NCBI GenBank assembly: GCA_902362375.1
Contig: CABIVS010000001.1
Location: 419,820 to 483,819 of the forward strand
Direction of reading: 5' to 3'
DNA: 64,000 nucleotides
Origin: Bacteroidaceae bacterium
Lineage (GTDB): Bacteria > Bacteroidota > Bacteroidia > Bacteroidales > Bacteroidaceae
The notes under the pieces were generated by a model, which was given only the letters and a program-made list of their open reading frames with translations, was not told the origin of the DNA and ran no database searches. This document shows positions 7,122-16,861 of this stretch, in pieces (positions within the stretch are counted from its first letter, which is position 1; each line of letters opens with the position of its first letter). The position numbers and the translations under genes were made by a program.

Positions 7122-9176
7122 TTATTCTCTTGTATTCGGGAACGCAGATATTCTCAACCGTGCCGCACCCATGGGGATCAATGTTATTTCTTCTTTATCA
7201 CCTTTCATTGCATCTTCTTCCGGCAATACGCCACACAATCCGGTTTCGTCTATCTTCCATTCAGTAACCAGGCGACCGGTAGCTTTTACCTCTAAAGGTA
7301 CACTGGCTACTGTGAAAGGATAATTATCGGCAGGCCAAGATTTACGGATTACCTTAAAGTTTTTCAAAGGCTCTGTCTTGTCCAGTACCAATGAATAGTT
7401 CCAGGGACTATCCGGATAGATTTCAGTAGTAGGCCATTTCTGGGGATCAGCGCCTTTCTGCCATTTAGAATCACCGATAGCAGTCTCGCGGCTGTCTTTC
7501 TCTACATATTTCTCTGCAATCTTGAGAGACAAAGTGAGGGGACCATAATCTACGCTTACGCTATTTTTATTAACCTGCCAGGTACGCATAGACAAAGACA
7601 TCGGTAACATCAGTTGCACGCGATCTCCATTCGACCATTCCCGATGGATGCAAAGGTATTTTCCCGCTACGGGAGCTACATTTACCTTCTTACCATTCAC
7701 GCGCACTTCTGCTCCTTTTGTCCATGAAGGAATACGGAGATAGAACGGAAAAGTGGCCTTTTCACCGGTAGAAACAGAGAAGGCAATGCTTTCCTCAAAA
7801 GGATAATTCGTCTCTTCGTGAAGAGTGATTTCCTTTCCGTCGCCCACTTTCACTGTAGCTTTACAAGCTGCATAAATAGCAGTTGCCACTCCGTTGTCGG
7901 GAGTTGCCAATACCAGATGTTCGGTAAAGTAAGGCCAGCCTTGTGCATGATTGTGTTGGCAACAACGGCTGCTGAAAGGATTCATCGAAAGGAACGGGCC
8001 ACGATTGTCAATGCCCGGATGATGATTCTTGGAATCACTGATGGCATGGTTCGGACAGGTGATATAGCGCAATGCTTTAAAGTCCGGCATCACAGCAGCA
8101 GGATAAGAGTTGAATGCTACTTCTTCACAGTGTTCAGCCCACATAGGGTCTCCCGTCATGCAAAGCATGATTTCATCGGAAGCCATCTGTTCAACCAGTC
8201 CGCAGGTTTCCACTCCCTGACGGGGATCGATGTATCCCAAACGGGCATTCTCATCCGCACCGAACATACCACCGGGCACTTGTCCGAAAGTACGGCGAAT
8301 CAGATGATGAACATTATAAGAGGCTTTCAGCATCGCTGAATCTCCGGTCTGCATATAATAAGTGGCAGGTTCACGGAAACATTGGGCGATATTGACATTG
8401 TGCCAGTTGGGTAAAGAGGTAGATTTAGTCCAGTCGGCAGTGTTGCGATGAATCTTTTCAGCCAGTTCTAACAAGAAAGCATCTCCGGTATGGTTGTAAA
8501 GCCAATAGATACTGATGATATTATCACCACCGCGGCTTTTCTCCCAGTAATCTTCCAGAAGCTGGTCATCGGGAACAGTCATCTGCCATTTAAAGTAGTT
8601 CGTCATCAAGTCAATGACACGCTGATCTTGAGAATACTCGTAATAGGATTGCAGACACCAAAGCATAATCATTTGTGCCCAAAGTTCACGTTTCCCGTTA
8701 CGTTCGTTGACAGGACCGAAGTAACCATCCGGCTGGCGACTGGCAAATACGCCTTCAATCCAGTACTTGGTTTCCTCAATCATCTTCGGGTCGTTCAGGA
8801 TATATGCCAGATTGCCATAGCCTTTGAGCCAATAGGGAACTTCTTCCCAACCGTGGTCACCACCGGTTGTCAACCAAGCATTATTATCTTTCTCCAGCCA
8901 GGCACTGATCTCTCCCAAGTGTCCGGTCAGACCGTCACGCTGCAATTCGAGATACTTCTTTACCCAGCCTTCAGGCTGAATACTGCCTACCGGCAACTTT
9001 ATAAAATTCAATGGACGAAGCGGAGCGCGATACCCTGTGTAATTGGTATTGACAGACTGTATATCCGGCCGATCCACTACGGTCACTGTGCCACTGGTGG
9101 GAGCAGGTGCGCAAGCTGTAACCGCTATCCCAAACACTATCGATGCAAAAAAAACTTTAGTCTTGATTATCTTCAT
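7122..9176 (-). CDS. GH127-type beta-L-arabinofuranosidase (DUF1680), lipoprotein
   Basis: This 684-aa protein has a lipobox (AVTAC, Cys about 22), so it is probably membrane-anchored. It matches the GH127/DUF1680 (alpha/alpha)6-barrel family, whose members release beta-L-arabinofuranose by a Zn-thiolate mechanism. The expected ligands are visible: Glu323 and Cys325 in VETCG, and Cys405 and Cys406 in SSRCCQHN. These line up with Glu338, Cys340, Cys417 and Cys418 of Bifidobacterium HypBA1. A related family such as GH146 has the same motifs and is an alternative. It follows the epimerase gene after a 146-bp gap that contains a small hairpin. An arabinofuranosidase in an alpha-mannan locus suggests an arabinose-decorated glycan. 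Confidence 0.85.
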   Translation of the reverse strand: MKIIKTKVFFASIVFGIAVTACAPAPTSGTVTVVDRPDIQSVNTNYTGYRAPLRPLNFIKLPVGSIQPEGWVKKYLELQRDGLTGHLGEISAWLEKDNNAWLTTGGDHGWEEVPYWLKGYGNLAYILNDPKMIEETKYWIEGVFASRQPDGYFGPVNERNGKRELWAQMIMLWCLQSYYEYSQDQRVIDLMTNYFKWQMTVPDDQLLEDYWEKSRGGDNIISIYWLYNHTGDAFLLELAEKIHRNTADWTKSTSLPNWHNVNIAQCFREPATYYMQTGDSAMLKASYNVHHLIRRTFGQVPGGMFGADENARLGYIDPRQGVETCGLVEQMASDEIMLCMTGDPMWAEHCEEVAFNSYPAAVMPDFKALRYITCPNHAISDSKNHHPGIDNRGPFLSMNPFSSRCCQHNHAQGWPYFTEHLVLATPDNGVATAIYAACKATVKVGDGKEITLHEETNYPFEESIAFSVSTGEKATFPFYLRIPSWTKGAEVRVNGKKVNVAPVAGKYLCIHREWSNGDRVQLMLPMSLSMRTWQVNKNSVSVDYGPLTLSLKIAEKYVEKDSRETAIGDSKWQKGADPQKWPTTEIYPDSPWNYSLVLDKTEPLKNFKVIRKSWPADNYPFTVASVPLEVKATGRLVTEWKIDETGLCGVLPEEDAMKGDKEEITLIPMGAARLRISAFPNTRE

Positions 9177-9294
9177 ATCGTCTATTCTACTGATTCCAGA
9201 AACTCCTCATCATCCAACGAACCTTAATGGGATGCCAGTACATAACATTCGAAACACAGAACGGATAATCCCTAATCAGACAATCCGTCCTTCA

Positions 9295-9312
9295 AAAACA
9301 AGAGCTTGTTTT
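9295..9312 (-). terminator. Small hairpin with T-run downstream of the epimerase gene
   Basis: AAAACAAG (9295-9302) and CTTGTTTT (9305-9312) form a perfect 8-bp stem. Read on the minus strand it ends in a run of five T, directly after the aldose-epimerase gene. It may cause partial termination before GH127. The 146-bp gap also has an ACGGAT/ATCCGT inverted pair. Confidence 0.45.
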
Positions 9313-9322
9313 ATTACCTATT

Positions 9323-10453
9323 CTATTTATCTACAGAAAACTTAAAGATACATTGACTTGTATATTTCTCACCCGGACGAAGTACAGCCGACGGCCATTC
9401 GGGTTTGTTCGGTGTATCCGGATATTTCTGTGTTTCAAGACATACGGAAGCACGTTGGTTGTAAGTGATACCTTTCTTTCCTGTCAGTGAGCCATCGAGG
9501 AAGTTTCCGGCATATACCTGAATACCCGGTTCGTTGGTATAAACATCGAGTACAATACCCGTCTTCGGTGATTTCAGAGAAGCGCATTTACGAGTTACGT
9601 CACCTTTTGTATTCAACACCCAGTTGTGGTCGTAGCCGTTGCCGTTTTTCAGTTGTACGAAATCATAGTCATTGATACGCTCGCCTACCGGAGTCGGGGT
9701 ACGGAAGTCCATTGGAGTACCTTCTACTGTAACAATTTCACCCGTAGTCATAAAGGTGCTGTCTACCGGAGTGTAATAATCCGCATCAACCATCAACAGG
9801 TGCCCGGCGTTGTTACCTGCGTCTCCCTCCAGGTTGAAATAAGAGTGATTGGTCATATTCACAATAGTCGGTTTGTCTGTTTCTGCCTCGTATTGAATAT
9901 CGATAGCGTTATCATCTGTGAGTTTCATTACCACTTTACAAGTGATATTTCCGGGGAAACCTTCTTCACCGTCTTCTGCCAAATAGGTCAGTTGCAGTTC
10001 CTGCGGATTGGGTTGAACAGCATCAAACACACGATACTGGAATCCTTGCGGACCACCGTGCAGGCAATGGCCATAATTGTTACGAGGAAGCTGATATTCC
10101 ACACCATCCAATGTAAATTTACCCTGATTGATACGGTTGGCATAACGTCCGATAGTTGCACCGAAATCCGACGGTTTACTGATATAATCCTGAATAGAAT
10201 CGAAACCGAGCACGACATCGCGCATCTGTCCGTCTTTATCGGGGACCATCACTGAAACAATACGTCCACCAAAGTTCGTGATACAAACTTCCATGTTGTT
10301 CTTGTTGCGCAAAGTAAACAAATCGGTTTTCTTTCCATCCACTTCCGTCTGGAAATTACTCTGCAATAAACCGGAATCCGTAGTCTTTTCGGCTTTCGGC
10401 GTACAAGATGCCATTAAAAGGGTGGCAACTGCCCATACACATAAATTTTTCAT
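9323..10453 (-). CDS. Aldose 1-epimerase (galactose mutarotase family), lipoprotein
   Basis: The protein (about 376 aa from the chosen start) matches aldose 1-epimerase, which interconverts alpha and beta anomers of free sugars. Family signatures include GRYANRINQGKFTLDG, NNYGHCLHGG (catalytic His region), NMTNHSYFNLEGD, and a C-terminal QVYAGNFLDGS/CLETQKYPDTPN. I start at the Met at 10453 because it opens a signal peptide with the lipobox LLMASC. The upstream Met at 10519 would add an unlikely 22-residue leader lying over a repeat. It sits between GH125 and GH127 in the glycosidase operon, so it would act on mannose or arabinose released in the periplasm. Confidence 0.88.
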   Translation of the reverse strand: MKNLCVWAVATLLMASCTPKAEKTTDSGLLQSNFQTEVDGKKTDLFTLRNKNNMEVCITNFGGRIVSVMVPDKDGQMRDVVLGFDSIQDYISKPSDFGATIGRYANRINQGKFTLDGVEYQLPRNNYGHCLHGGPQGFQYRVFDAVQPNPQELQLTYLAEDGEEGFPGNITCKVVMKLTDDNAIDIQYEAETDKPTIVNMTNHSYFNLEGDAGNNAGHLLMVDADYYTPVDSTFMTTGEIVTVEGTPMDFRTPTPVGERINDYDFVQLKNGNGYDHNWVLNTKGDVTRKCASLKSPKTGIVLDVYTNEPGIQVYAGNFLDGSLTGKKGITYNQRASVCLETQKYPDTPNKPEWPSAVLRPGEKYTSQCIFKFSVDK

Positions 10454-10493
10454 GATACAACTTGTTTTTAGATATTCATTTTCAGATGCAGAC

Positions 10494-10562
10494 GACGCGG
10501 ATAACGCGTTTTTTCTCATTTTACATCAGAGAAAGAGCCGCATCATCCGCGTTATCCACGTC
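10494..10562. repeat. Interspersed palindromic repeat between GH125 and epimerase genes
   Basis: GACGCGGATAACGCG (10494-10508) pairs with CGCGTTATCCACGTC (10548-10562) with one mismatch, spaced by 39 bp. The right side continues with another CGG-ATGATG-CGG-type tract. The repeat is GC-richer than its surroundings and falls in a 129-bp gap within an otherwise tightly packed operon. It looks like a REP or MITE-like non-coding insertion. Confidence 0.5.
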
Positions 10563-10582
10563 TAATTTAGTATGTCAGCATA

Positions 10583-12046
10583 TTATTGTATACTATTCAA
10601 TAAATCTACCTTTCCTTCATTAACCAACTTCAAAATCAGTTCACCGAAAAGAGTATTCTGCCAAGCGAACCATGCACGGGTAAATTTCTTCGGATTATCC
10701 TTATGGAAAGATTCGTGCATAAAGCCCGTGTCGGCATCCGTATCCATCAGCATCTTGATACAGGTCTTGATTTCGGCATCATTCTGACTGGTAAAGGCTT
10801 TCATCATAATACTCATCGGCCATACCATATCATAACCGATGTGCGGTCCGCCGATTCCTTCACCTGCCTTGCCTTTAAAGAAGTAAGGATTGTCTTCGCT
10901 CCATACAAAGCGACGGGTGTTCTGATAAATCGGATCGTTCACATTCACATCGCCCAGATAAGGCATCGCAAGCAGGCTCGGCACGTTGGCATCGTCCATC
11001 AGATGATGATTTCCAAAGCCATCCACCTCGAAGGCATAGATTTTACCATATTCAGGATGATTATATACCGCGTATTTCTTCAAAGCTGTTTCTACTTCCT
11101 GCGCCAGGTCTTTACATTCTTTAGACAAGGCGGTTTTCTTATTTACTTTCTCCAGAATCTCCGCAGCCTTACGCAAAGAAGACACTGCAAAGAAATTGGA
11201 AGGAACCAGGAATTGAAGAGTGGTGGCATCGTCCGAAGGACGGAAGCTGGAAACAATCAAACCGACAGGTTTCACCGGTGCTCCAAGGCCGTCATTGCTC
11301 ACAGTATCCAGTGCACGTTCTGTTTTACGCTGGAATTTATAAGGGCCTACTCCTTCTTTACGTTGCTGTTCCTTGAAGGTTTTCAGTACGTTAGTGATTG
11401 CCTGAATCCATTCTTCGGTGAATATGCTTGCATCTCCGGTAGTCTTCCAGTAGTGGTAAGCCAGACGCAACGGATAACACAGGGAGTCGATCTCCCATTT
11501 GCGTTCGTGCAATTCCGGTTTCATATCCGTAAGGTCGCTCATCCAATGACCGTTAGGAATGGCACCGTCATTAAACGCATTTGCATACGGGTCGATATTG
11601 ATACATTTGAACTGGCGGAGGATCACTCCTGCCAGCATTTCTTTCAGTTCGGGGTCCGAATTAGCCAGTTGCACATAAGGCCATACCTGTGCACCGGAGT
11701 CGCGCAGCCACATGGCATGAATATCTCCCGTGTACACGAATGTATCCGGTTTGCCATCGCTTCCCTTACGGAAATGTACGGTAGTGTCCAGGGTATTCGG
11801 GAAACAGTTGGTAAACATCCATGCCAGCTTCGCATTCTTCAGAAGCTTCTGTACACGGAGAATCTCCTTTTCCACTGCATTCGAACGGAACAGGCGGTTG
11901 GATATTTCCGGGCGGTTATCTTTCTGAATGGCATCTGCCGGACATACATGCATTTCCGTCATACGGTTGGAAGCTTGCAGTTGGCCACCGCAGAGAAGCA
12001 TACCCGCCAGCATACCTGCACTGATATATTTGATTTGTTTTTTCAT
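10583..12046 (-). CDS. GH125 exo-alpha-1,6-mannosidase
   Basis: This 487-aa protein has an N-terminal signal peptide and matches GH125 (former DUF1237), inverting exo-acting alpha-1,6-mannosidases with an (alpha/alpha)6 barrel. Family landmarks are TGDIHAMWLRDSGAQVWPY (about 106-124), SSFRPSDDATTLQFLVPSN (about 267-285, containing the candidate acid Asp 272/273) and TGFMHESFHKDNP (candidate base Glu445). It probably acts in the periplasm, trimming the alpha-1,6 backbone left after side-chain removal by GH92. It is 2 bp downstream of the GH92 gene, so the two are surely co-transcribed. Confidence 0.93.
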   Translation of the reverse strand: MKKQIKYISAGMLAGMLLCGGQLQASNRMTEMHVCPADAIQKDNRPEISNRLFRSNAVEKEILRVQKLLKNAKLAWMFTNCFPNTLDTTVHFRKGSDGKPDTFVYTGDIHAMWLRDSGAQVWPYVQLANSDPELKEMLAGVILRQFKCINIDPYANAFNDGAIPNGHWMSDLTDMKPELHERKWEIDSLCYPLRLAYHYWKTTGDASIFTEEWIQAITNVLKTFKEQQRKEGVGPYKFQRKTERALDTVSNDGLGAPVKPVGLIVSSFRPSDDATTLQFLVPSNFFAVSSLRKAAEILEKVNKKTALSKECKDLAQEVETALKKYAVYNHPEYGKIYAFEVDGFGNHHLMDDANVPSLLAMPYLGDVNVNDPIYQNTRRFVWSEDNPYFFKGKAGEGIGGPHIGYDMVWPMSIMMKAFTSQNDAEIKTCIKMLMDTDADTGFMHESFHKDNPKKFTRAWFAWQNTLFGELILKLVNEGKVDLLNSIQ

Positions 12047-12048
12047 GA

Positions 12049-14340
12049 TTACTTCTTCTTTTTGAATTCATTAGAGAAAGAGTAAGGGAAATCGCTTTCT
12101 TTCGTACCACGTTGCTGATTGGGTTTGGCATCCATCTTGAAAGAAATGGTGGCGCCATTCATCAGGTCCTGATGAGTCAGGTAGTTTTTGGTGTATTCCT
12201 TGCCGTTCAGTGTCATTGATGAAATGTAACGCTTGTCGTCTCCGTTATTCGGGGCGGAGATGGTTACTGTCTTTCCGTTTTCCAGATGCAGTTTCATCTC
12301 TTTGAAGTAAGGAGTACCCAGGACATACTCATCTGTACCCGGGCATACCGGATAGAATCCCATTGCCGAGAATACATACCAGGCAGAAGTCTGGCCGTTG
12401 TCCTCATCACCGCAATAACCGTCGGGAGCAGGAGTATAGAGTTTATCCATTACTTCACGAATCCAGTGCTGCGCTTTCCAGGGTTGACCGGAATAGTTGT
12501 ACATATAAAGCATGTGCTGGATCGGCTGGTTGCCATGTGCATAGTTGCCCATGTTCATGATCTGCATTTCACGGATTTCATGGATAACGGCTCTGTAATA
12601 GCTCTCATCGAATATCGGAGGCAGAATAAATACGGAATCCATCATCTGGTTGAAGCCGTCTTTACCACCCATCAGGTCGATCAGACCTTGAGGATCGTGG
12701 AATACCGACCAGGTGTAATGCCAGCTGTTACCTTCTGTGAAAGCATCTCCCCATTTCAACGGGTTGAACGGAGACTGGAAGGTGCCGTCTTCATTCTTGC
12801 CACGCATCAGTTTGTGTTCGGGGTCATACAGGTTCTTATAATTCATTGCACGCTTGGCAAAGATTTCAATCTCTTTTTTCGGTTTCTTCAAGGCTTTGCC
12901 GAGTTGGTAGATACACCAGTCATCATAAGCATACTCCAGTGTGCGGGCTGCATTTTCATTAATACCTACATTATAAGGAACGTATCCCAACTTGTTATAA
13001 TACTCATGTCCTAATCGTCCGGTAGAACCCACTTTCGGATGCACAGCATTCGCTCCGTGTTTCACGGCTTCCCACAACGTCTCAATATCGTATCCTTTCA
13101 ATCCTTTCAGGTAAGCGTCGGCAACGATGGAAGCAGAGTTGTTTCCAACCATACAACCTCTATGACCGGGGCTCGCCCATTCCGGCAGGAATCCGCTTTC
13201 TTTATAAGTGTTCACCAATCCTTCCTGCATCTTCGTGTTCATGGATGGATACATCAGGTTGAGGAATGGGAAAAGACAACGGAATGTATCCCAGAAACCG
13301 GTGTCGGTAAACATATAGCCCGGAAGTACTTCACCGTTATAAGGGCTGTAGTGCATAACGTCTCCTTTGGCATCTATCTCATAGAAGCTTCTGGGGAACA
13401 ATACCGAACGATACAGGCAGGAGTAGAATGTACGCAAATGGTCGATATCATCGTCTTTCACTTCGATACGTCCCAGAACGTCGTTCCATACCTTGCGGCC
13501 TTTCGCAGCAATCTGTTCAATGTTGTCCGTACCCAGCTCTTTCAAGTTCAGTTCCGCCTGTTCAGAGCTGATAAAAGAAGAAGCTACACGCACATTTACC
13601 TGTTCGCCCTTGCGGGTTTTGAAACCGATCAGTGCACCGGCATGATTGTCTGTCACTTCCAGTTTGTTGGTGTCAATCACACCACTGGCTACGGCAGCCG
13701 TATAAGTAAACGGTTTGTCGAATACCAGTACAAAGTAGTTTTTAAAGTTGGCAGGAACACCACCGCTGTTTTTAGTAGTATAGCCGATAATCTTGTTCTC
13801 CGAAGGGATCACTTTCACAAACGAGCCTTTATCGAAGGCGTCTACCACTACATAAGAGTGGTCGTTTTCGGGGAAAGTGAAACGGAAAGCGGCGGCTCTC
13901 TCTGTCGGAGCAATCTCCGTCACTACATCATGGTCGGCAAGATATACCTTATAGTAATAAGGGGTAGCCGTTTCAGCTTTGTGAGAGAACCAACTGGCAC
14001 GCTGGTCCTGATTGAATACTGCTTCACCGGTGACCGGCATGATAGCAAATTGACCGTAATCATTGATCCAGGGACTTGGCTGATGGGTTTGTTTGAATCC
14101 CCTGATCTTGTCAGCGTCATACGTATAGGCCCATCCATCGCCCATTTTACCAGTCTGCGGAACCCAAAAGTTCATTCCCCAGGGTAACGCAATGGCGGGG
14201 TAAGTATTTCCGGTAGATAGTGCGTGCTTTGACTGCGTACCAACCAGCGGACTAACATAGTCCACTGGGCCGGTAATTGTTTTTGCAGTCATACTCCATG
14301 CACTAAGTAACGTAAAAGCGAATAGAGCTAGTTTCTTCAT
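12049..14340 (-). CDS. GH92 alpha-mannosidase
   Basis: This 763-aa secreted protein matches GH92, Ca-dependent inverting exo-alpha-mannosidases. It has the N-terminal beta-sandwich (from about 20) and (alpha/alpha)6 catalytic domain. Visible landmarks are GYMFTDTGFWDTFR (about 341-354), TEGNSWHYTW with candidate acid Glu536, and CGDEDNGQTSAWYVFSAMGF with candidate base Asp645/Asp647. His587-Glu588 sit at the offset expected for the His584-Glu585 pair tied to alpha-1,2 specificity in BT3990. This alignment is from memory and needs checking. It is embedded between the DUF4965 and GH125 genes with gaps of 12 and 2 bp. The likely role is removal of mannose side chains. Confidence 0.93.
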   Translation of the reverse strand: MKKLALFAFTLLSAWSMTAKTITGPVDYVSPLVGTQSKHALSTGNTYPAIALPWGMNFWVPQTGKMGDGWAYTYDADKIRGFKQTHQPSPWINDYGQFAIMPVTGEAVFNQDQRASWFSHKAETATPYYYKVYLADHDVVTEIAPTERAAAFRFTFPENDHSYVVVDAFDKGSFVKVIPSENKIIGYTTKNSGGVPANFKNYFVLVFDKPFTYTAAVASGVIDTNKLEVTDNHAGALIGFKTRKGEQVNVRVASSFISSEQAELNLKELGTDNIEQIAAKGRKVWNDVLGRIEVKDDDIDHLRTFYSCLYRSVLFPRSFYEIDAKGDVMHYSPYNGEVLPGYMFTDTGFWDTFRCLFPFLNLMYPSMNTKMQEGLVNTYKESGFLPEWASPGHRGCMVGNNSASIVADAYLKGLKGYDIETLWEAVKHGANAVHPKVGSTGRLGHEYYNKLGYVPYNVGINENAARTLEYAYDDWCIYQLGKALKKPKKEIEIFAKRAMNYKNLYDPEHKLMRGKNEDGTFQSPFNPLKWGDAFTEGNSWHYTWSVFHDPQGLIDLMGGKDGFNQMMDSVFILPPIFDESYYRAVIHEIREMQIMNMGNYAHGNQPIQHMLYMYNYSGQPWKAQHWIREVMDKLYTPAPDGYCGDEDNGQTSAWYVFSAMGFYPVCPGTDEYVLGTPYFKEMKLHLENGKTVTISAPNNGDDKRYISSMTLNGKEYTKNYLTHQDLMNGATISFKMDAKPNQQRGTKESDFPYSFSNEFKKKK

Positions 14341-14352
14341 GGTATTCTTGTT

Positions 14353-16830
14353 TTATTTAATCAGTTTTCCTTCAAGCATCTTGATAAAATATCCACCTAC
14401 AACGGAACGTGCCTGGAAGCCTCTCTGATTCGGTTCATCTGTAAATACCCAGTCGGACATCGGAACACGGTTAGGTGTCACGTTCATAAACAGATATACC
14501 GGTTCAATAAATTTCTCAAAGGTAGCTTTGTCGTCAGCCAATGTAGCTGTCCACATGATCCAGTCGGTTTTGGTGTATGTTTCACGGTTATCCAATGGAA
14601 GACCATATTTATTTTGCTTCGAAAGATAGTAAGCTATTTCCGTTTCTGCAACATTTTTAGGGAAGATTTGCAGATTCAACAGTTTATCCCACACTAAGTT
14701 ATACTTCTGACTCCATGTTCCCGGTTTGTCAAATGTCAGACGGTAGTGGTCGCCATCATCCGCCATTTTCACCCATTCGGCAGCCATATCTTTTGCTTTC
14801 TGTGTGTATTTCTCGGCTACTTCTTTCTTGCCCAGCATATCTGCCAGATAGCCATATGAAGCAACACCCATGATCGCTTTGATAGAAAGGTTGGCATTGT
14901 GTGCGAAGTGACCTGCAAAGTCATCGGTACAAAGTTGGTTGGCCGGATCAAGTCCGTGCTCTGCCAGATAATCCGTCCAAGTAGTCAGTGTTTCCCAATG
15001 TTTCTGTGCATATTCTGCATTGCCTTCCACCTTTGCAATAGCAGCAGCCAACACTACCATATTACCCGATTCTTCTACCGGCATATCACCGCCATAAGTC
15101 TGGCCGTTAGCTAATGGATAAGTACCTACATCATGTGCCGCAAACGGTTTCTCCCATTTTCCGCTTTCGCTATAATAGAAAATATGGTTCATGGTAGCTT
15201 TCACCAGTTCCGGGTTATAGTACAAAAGCAGCGGAGCTCCCGGATAAGTCAGGTCGACTGTTCCGATAGAACCATTACTGAAGTTTTCTTTAGAAAGGAA
15301 TACCAGGTCACCGTTCGGAGCTTCTACCAATTTATGAGCAGCCAATGCCTGACGATAAGCCAATGCACAAAGTTCGGCATATTTACGTCCACCGGCTGCA
15401 ATCGCTTCTTCCATCATTTTCTTGTCGAAAGCGGCACAGTTCTTCATCTGTGTCTTATATTCTTTCTCTGCTTTCTGGAATTGGGATACAATCGTTTCAT
15501 TGCCCTGACGGTTCCAGTAAGGACGCAGGTTATCGCCAAAGTATTGGATAGAATAAATATCATCGTATCCGATCAATAGATGACCATCCGCTTTTTGTGT
15601 TTCGCCTAATGAGCGTACCAAAGCCAATTTATCATAACCATTCGTGGTAGGAGCTTCCAGTTTATTTGCTACAAAGTTTTTACGCAGTTCTCTGCCGTCA
15701 CCGATTGCAGATGTGCTGTTTTCTTTTTCAGCAGCCAGGTAGAAATGTCCCCAATCGATACGTACATCATCACCTTTCTTCTTCAGGATTTCCTGATTAC
15801 GGCTTCCGGTACGAAGGAATAACAAGTCACCGTCAGTAAAGCTGTCGGCTACAGATTCCTGGTGAGGTTGGTCGATTGCCCATTGCGGAGATACTTCGAA
15901 ATACAATTCAACCTGATGTTTCTTGCCGTCATTGGAAGCTACTTCATAAGAAATATAATTGACCGGACGTGACAGCAAATCCAGATTATCCATAAACATA
16001 GGAGCGGTAAATGTCAGTTTCAAATCTACCGGACCGCAAGTAAAGGTATAATAAGTCTGCATAGGCTGTACGTCTACAGATATTTGTTGTGCTGTTTGAT
16101 GGAAAGAACGGTAACCGTCCAGTTCTACCAATAATCCGAAATCCAGTAATCCGTTTCCTACACGGTTACGGCAATAGCCGGCAATCAGATTCTCACCCGG
16201 TTTCAAAGAAGCTACCACTTCTTCGGGCAGTTTCACTCTCTCGTTCTTTTTACAAGCATTACCAGTATCTACCACTTTGATGCCGTTGATATAGATGATA
16301 GCATCATCGTCGTGAGAGAATTCCAGATATACATTCTTTCCTGTCAAGTCTTCCTGAATATCAGCTACCCGGCGTACCCAGATAAATTCTTCACCCCATT
16401 GGGTCTTGGCTGTATGTTCATTCTCCATGGTTCCGAAAGCAGCTTCGCCTTCTTTCCATGCTTTATCATTAAATCCGGCATTCTGCCATCCGTCAGCAGG
16501 CTGTTGAGTGGTATACTTTCCTATCCAGCTACCTTGTTCGGATGTCTTTACCAAAGGACGTAGTTCCAGTTCTTCCGTTCCCATGAAACGGTAAGTTTGT
16601 CCGTCTACTTTCGCCACTCCAAGCAAAGGGAAATCCTTACCTGTCCAATGTTTCACGGAGCCATCATACAGATTGTCAGTAGTAGACCAAGCACTAGTGT
16701 AAGGGTCAATCGTCACCAGCGGGTATGCCGGAGCACGTAATTCATTTTTCTCGTGCTGCTCTATCTGGGTCTCACAGCTACAAAGTACGGAAGCTGTTCC
16801 CAGCAACAGCATCATCAGTTGTTGTTTCAT
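14353..16830 (-). CDS. DUF4964/DUF5127/DUF4965/DUF1793 family protein (glutaminase A-like, putative glycosidase), lipoprotein
   Basis: This 825-aa lipoprotein (lipobox VLCSC, Cys about 19) belongs to the family usually annotated as glutaminase A after fungal homologues. In order it has an N-terminal DUF4964-like segment, a jelly-roll insert resembling GH2 sugar-binding domains (HDDDAIIYINGIKV), a DUF5127-like region, and the C-terminal DUF4965/DUF1793 (alpha/alpha)6-like region. The last carries the motifs KPFAAHDVGTYPLANGQ, MPVEESGNM and CTDDFAGHFAHNANLSIKAI. The acidic residues in these motifs make a glycosidase-type active site plausible. It lies between a GH42-like gene and GH92 in the glycosidase operon. 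A close paralogue heads the second PUL operon at 60169. I think hydrolysis of a glycosidic bond is likelier than glutaminase activity, but no activity can be assigned. Confidence 0.8.
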   Translation of the reverse strand: MKQQLMMLLLGTASVLCSCETQIEQHEKNELRAPAYPLVTIDPYTSAWSTTDNLYDGSVKHWTGKDFPLLGVAKVDGQTYRFMGTEELELRPLVKTSEQGSWIGKYTTQQPADGWQNAGFNDKAWKEGEAAFGTMENEHTAKTQWGEEFIWVRRVADIQEDLTGKNVYLEFSHDDDAIIYINGIKVVDTGNACKKNERVKLPEEVVASLKPGENLIAGYCRNRVGNGLLDFGLLVELDGYRSFHQTAQQISVDVQPMQTYYTFTCGPVDLKLTFTAPMFMDNLDLLSRPVNYISYEVASNDGKKHQVELYFEVSPQWAIDQPHQESVADSFTDGDLLFLRTGSRNQEILKKKGDDVRIDWGHFYLAAEKENSTSAIGDGRELRKNFVANKLEAPTTNGYDKLALVRSLGETQKADGHLLIGYDDIYSIQYFGDNLRPYWNRQGNETIVSQFQKAEKEYKTQMKNCAAFDKKMMEEAIAAGGRKYAELCALAYRQALAAHKLVEAPNGDLVFLSKENFSNGSIGTVDLTYPGAPLLLYYNPELVKATMNHIFYYSESGKWEKPFAAHDVGTYPLANGQTYGGDMPVEESGNMVVLAAAIAKVEGNAEYAQKHWETLTTWTDYLAEHGLDPANQLCTDDFAGHFAHNANLSIKAIMGVASYGYLADMLGKKEVAEKYTQKAKDMAAEWVKMADDGDHYRLTFDKPGTWSQKYNLVWDKLLNLQIFPKNVAETEIAYYLSKQNKYGLPLDNRETYTKTDWIMWTATLADDKATFEKFIEPVYLFMNVTPNRVPMSDWVFTDEPNQRGFQARSVVGGYFIKMLEGKLIK

Positions 16831-16861
16831 AATTTAAATCACCTGTTTTATTTAATCTATT

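Noticed and set aside
10703..12085. Long plus-strand open frame (460 codons) opposite the GH125 gene
   Set aside because: It is a shadow of GH125 in another frame. The translation has no recognisable domain, while the minus strand encodes a complete GH125 enzyme.
13039..14187. Long plus-strand open frame (382 codons) opposite the GH92 gene
   Set aside because: A complete GH92 with catalytic motifs lies on the other strand. The frame has low-complexity, non-family sequence.
12049..14340. Loss of the alpha-1,2 specificity motif in GH92 (the HGNQP stretch at about 602)
   Set aside because: The offset of the catalytic residues relative to BT3990 places the expected His-Glu pair at 587-588, where HE is present, so the HGNQP stretch is not the relevant site.
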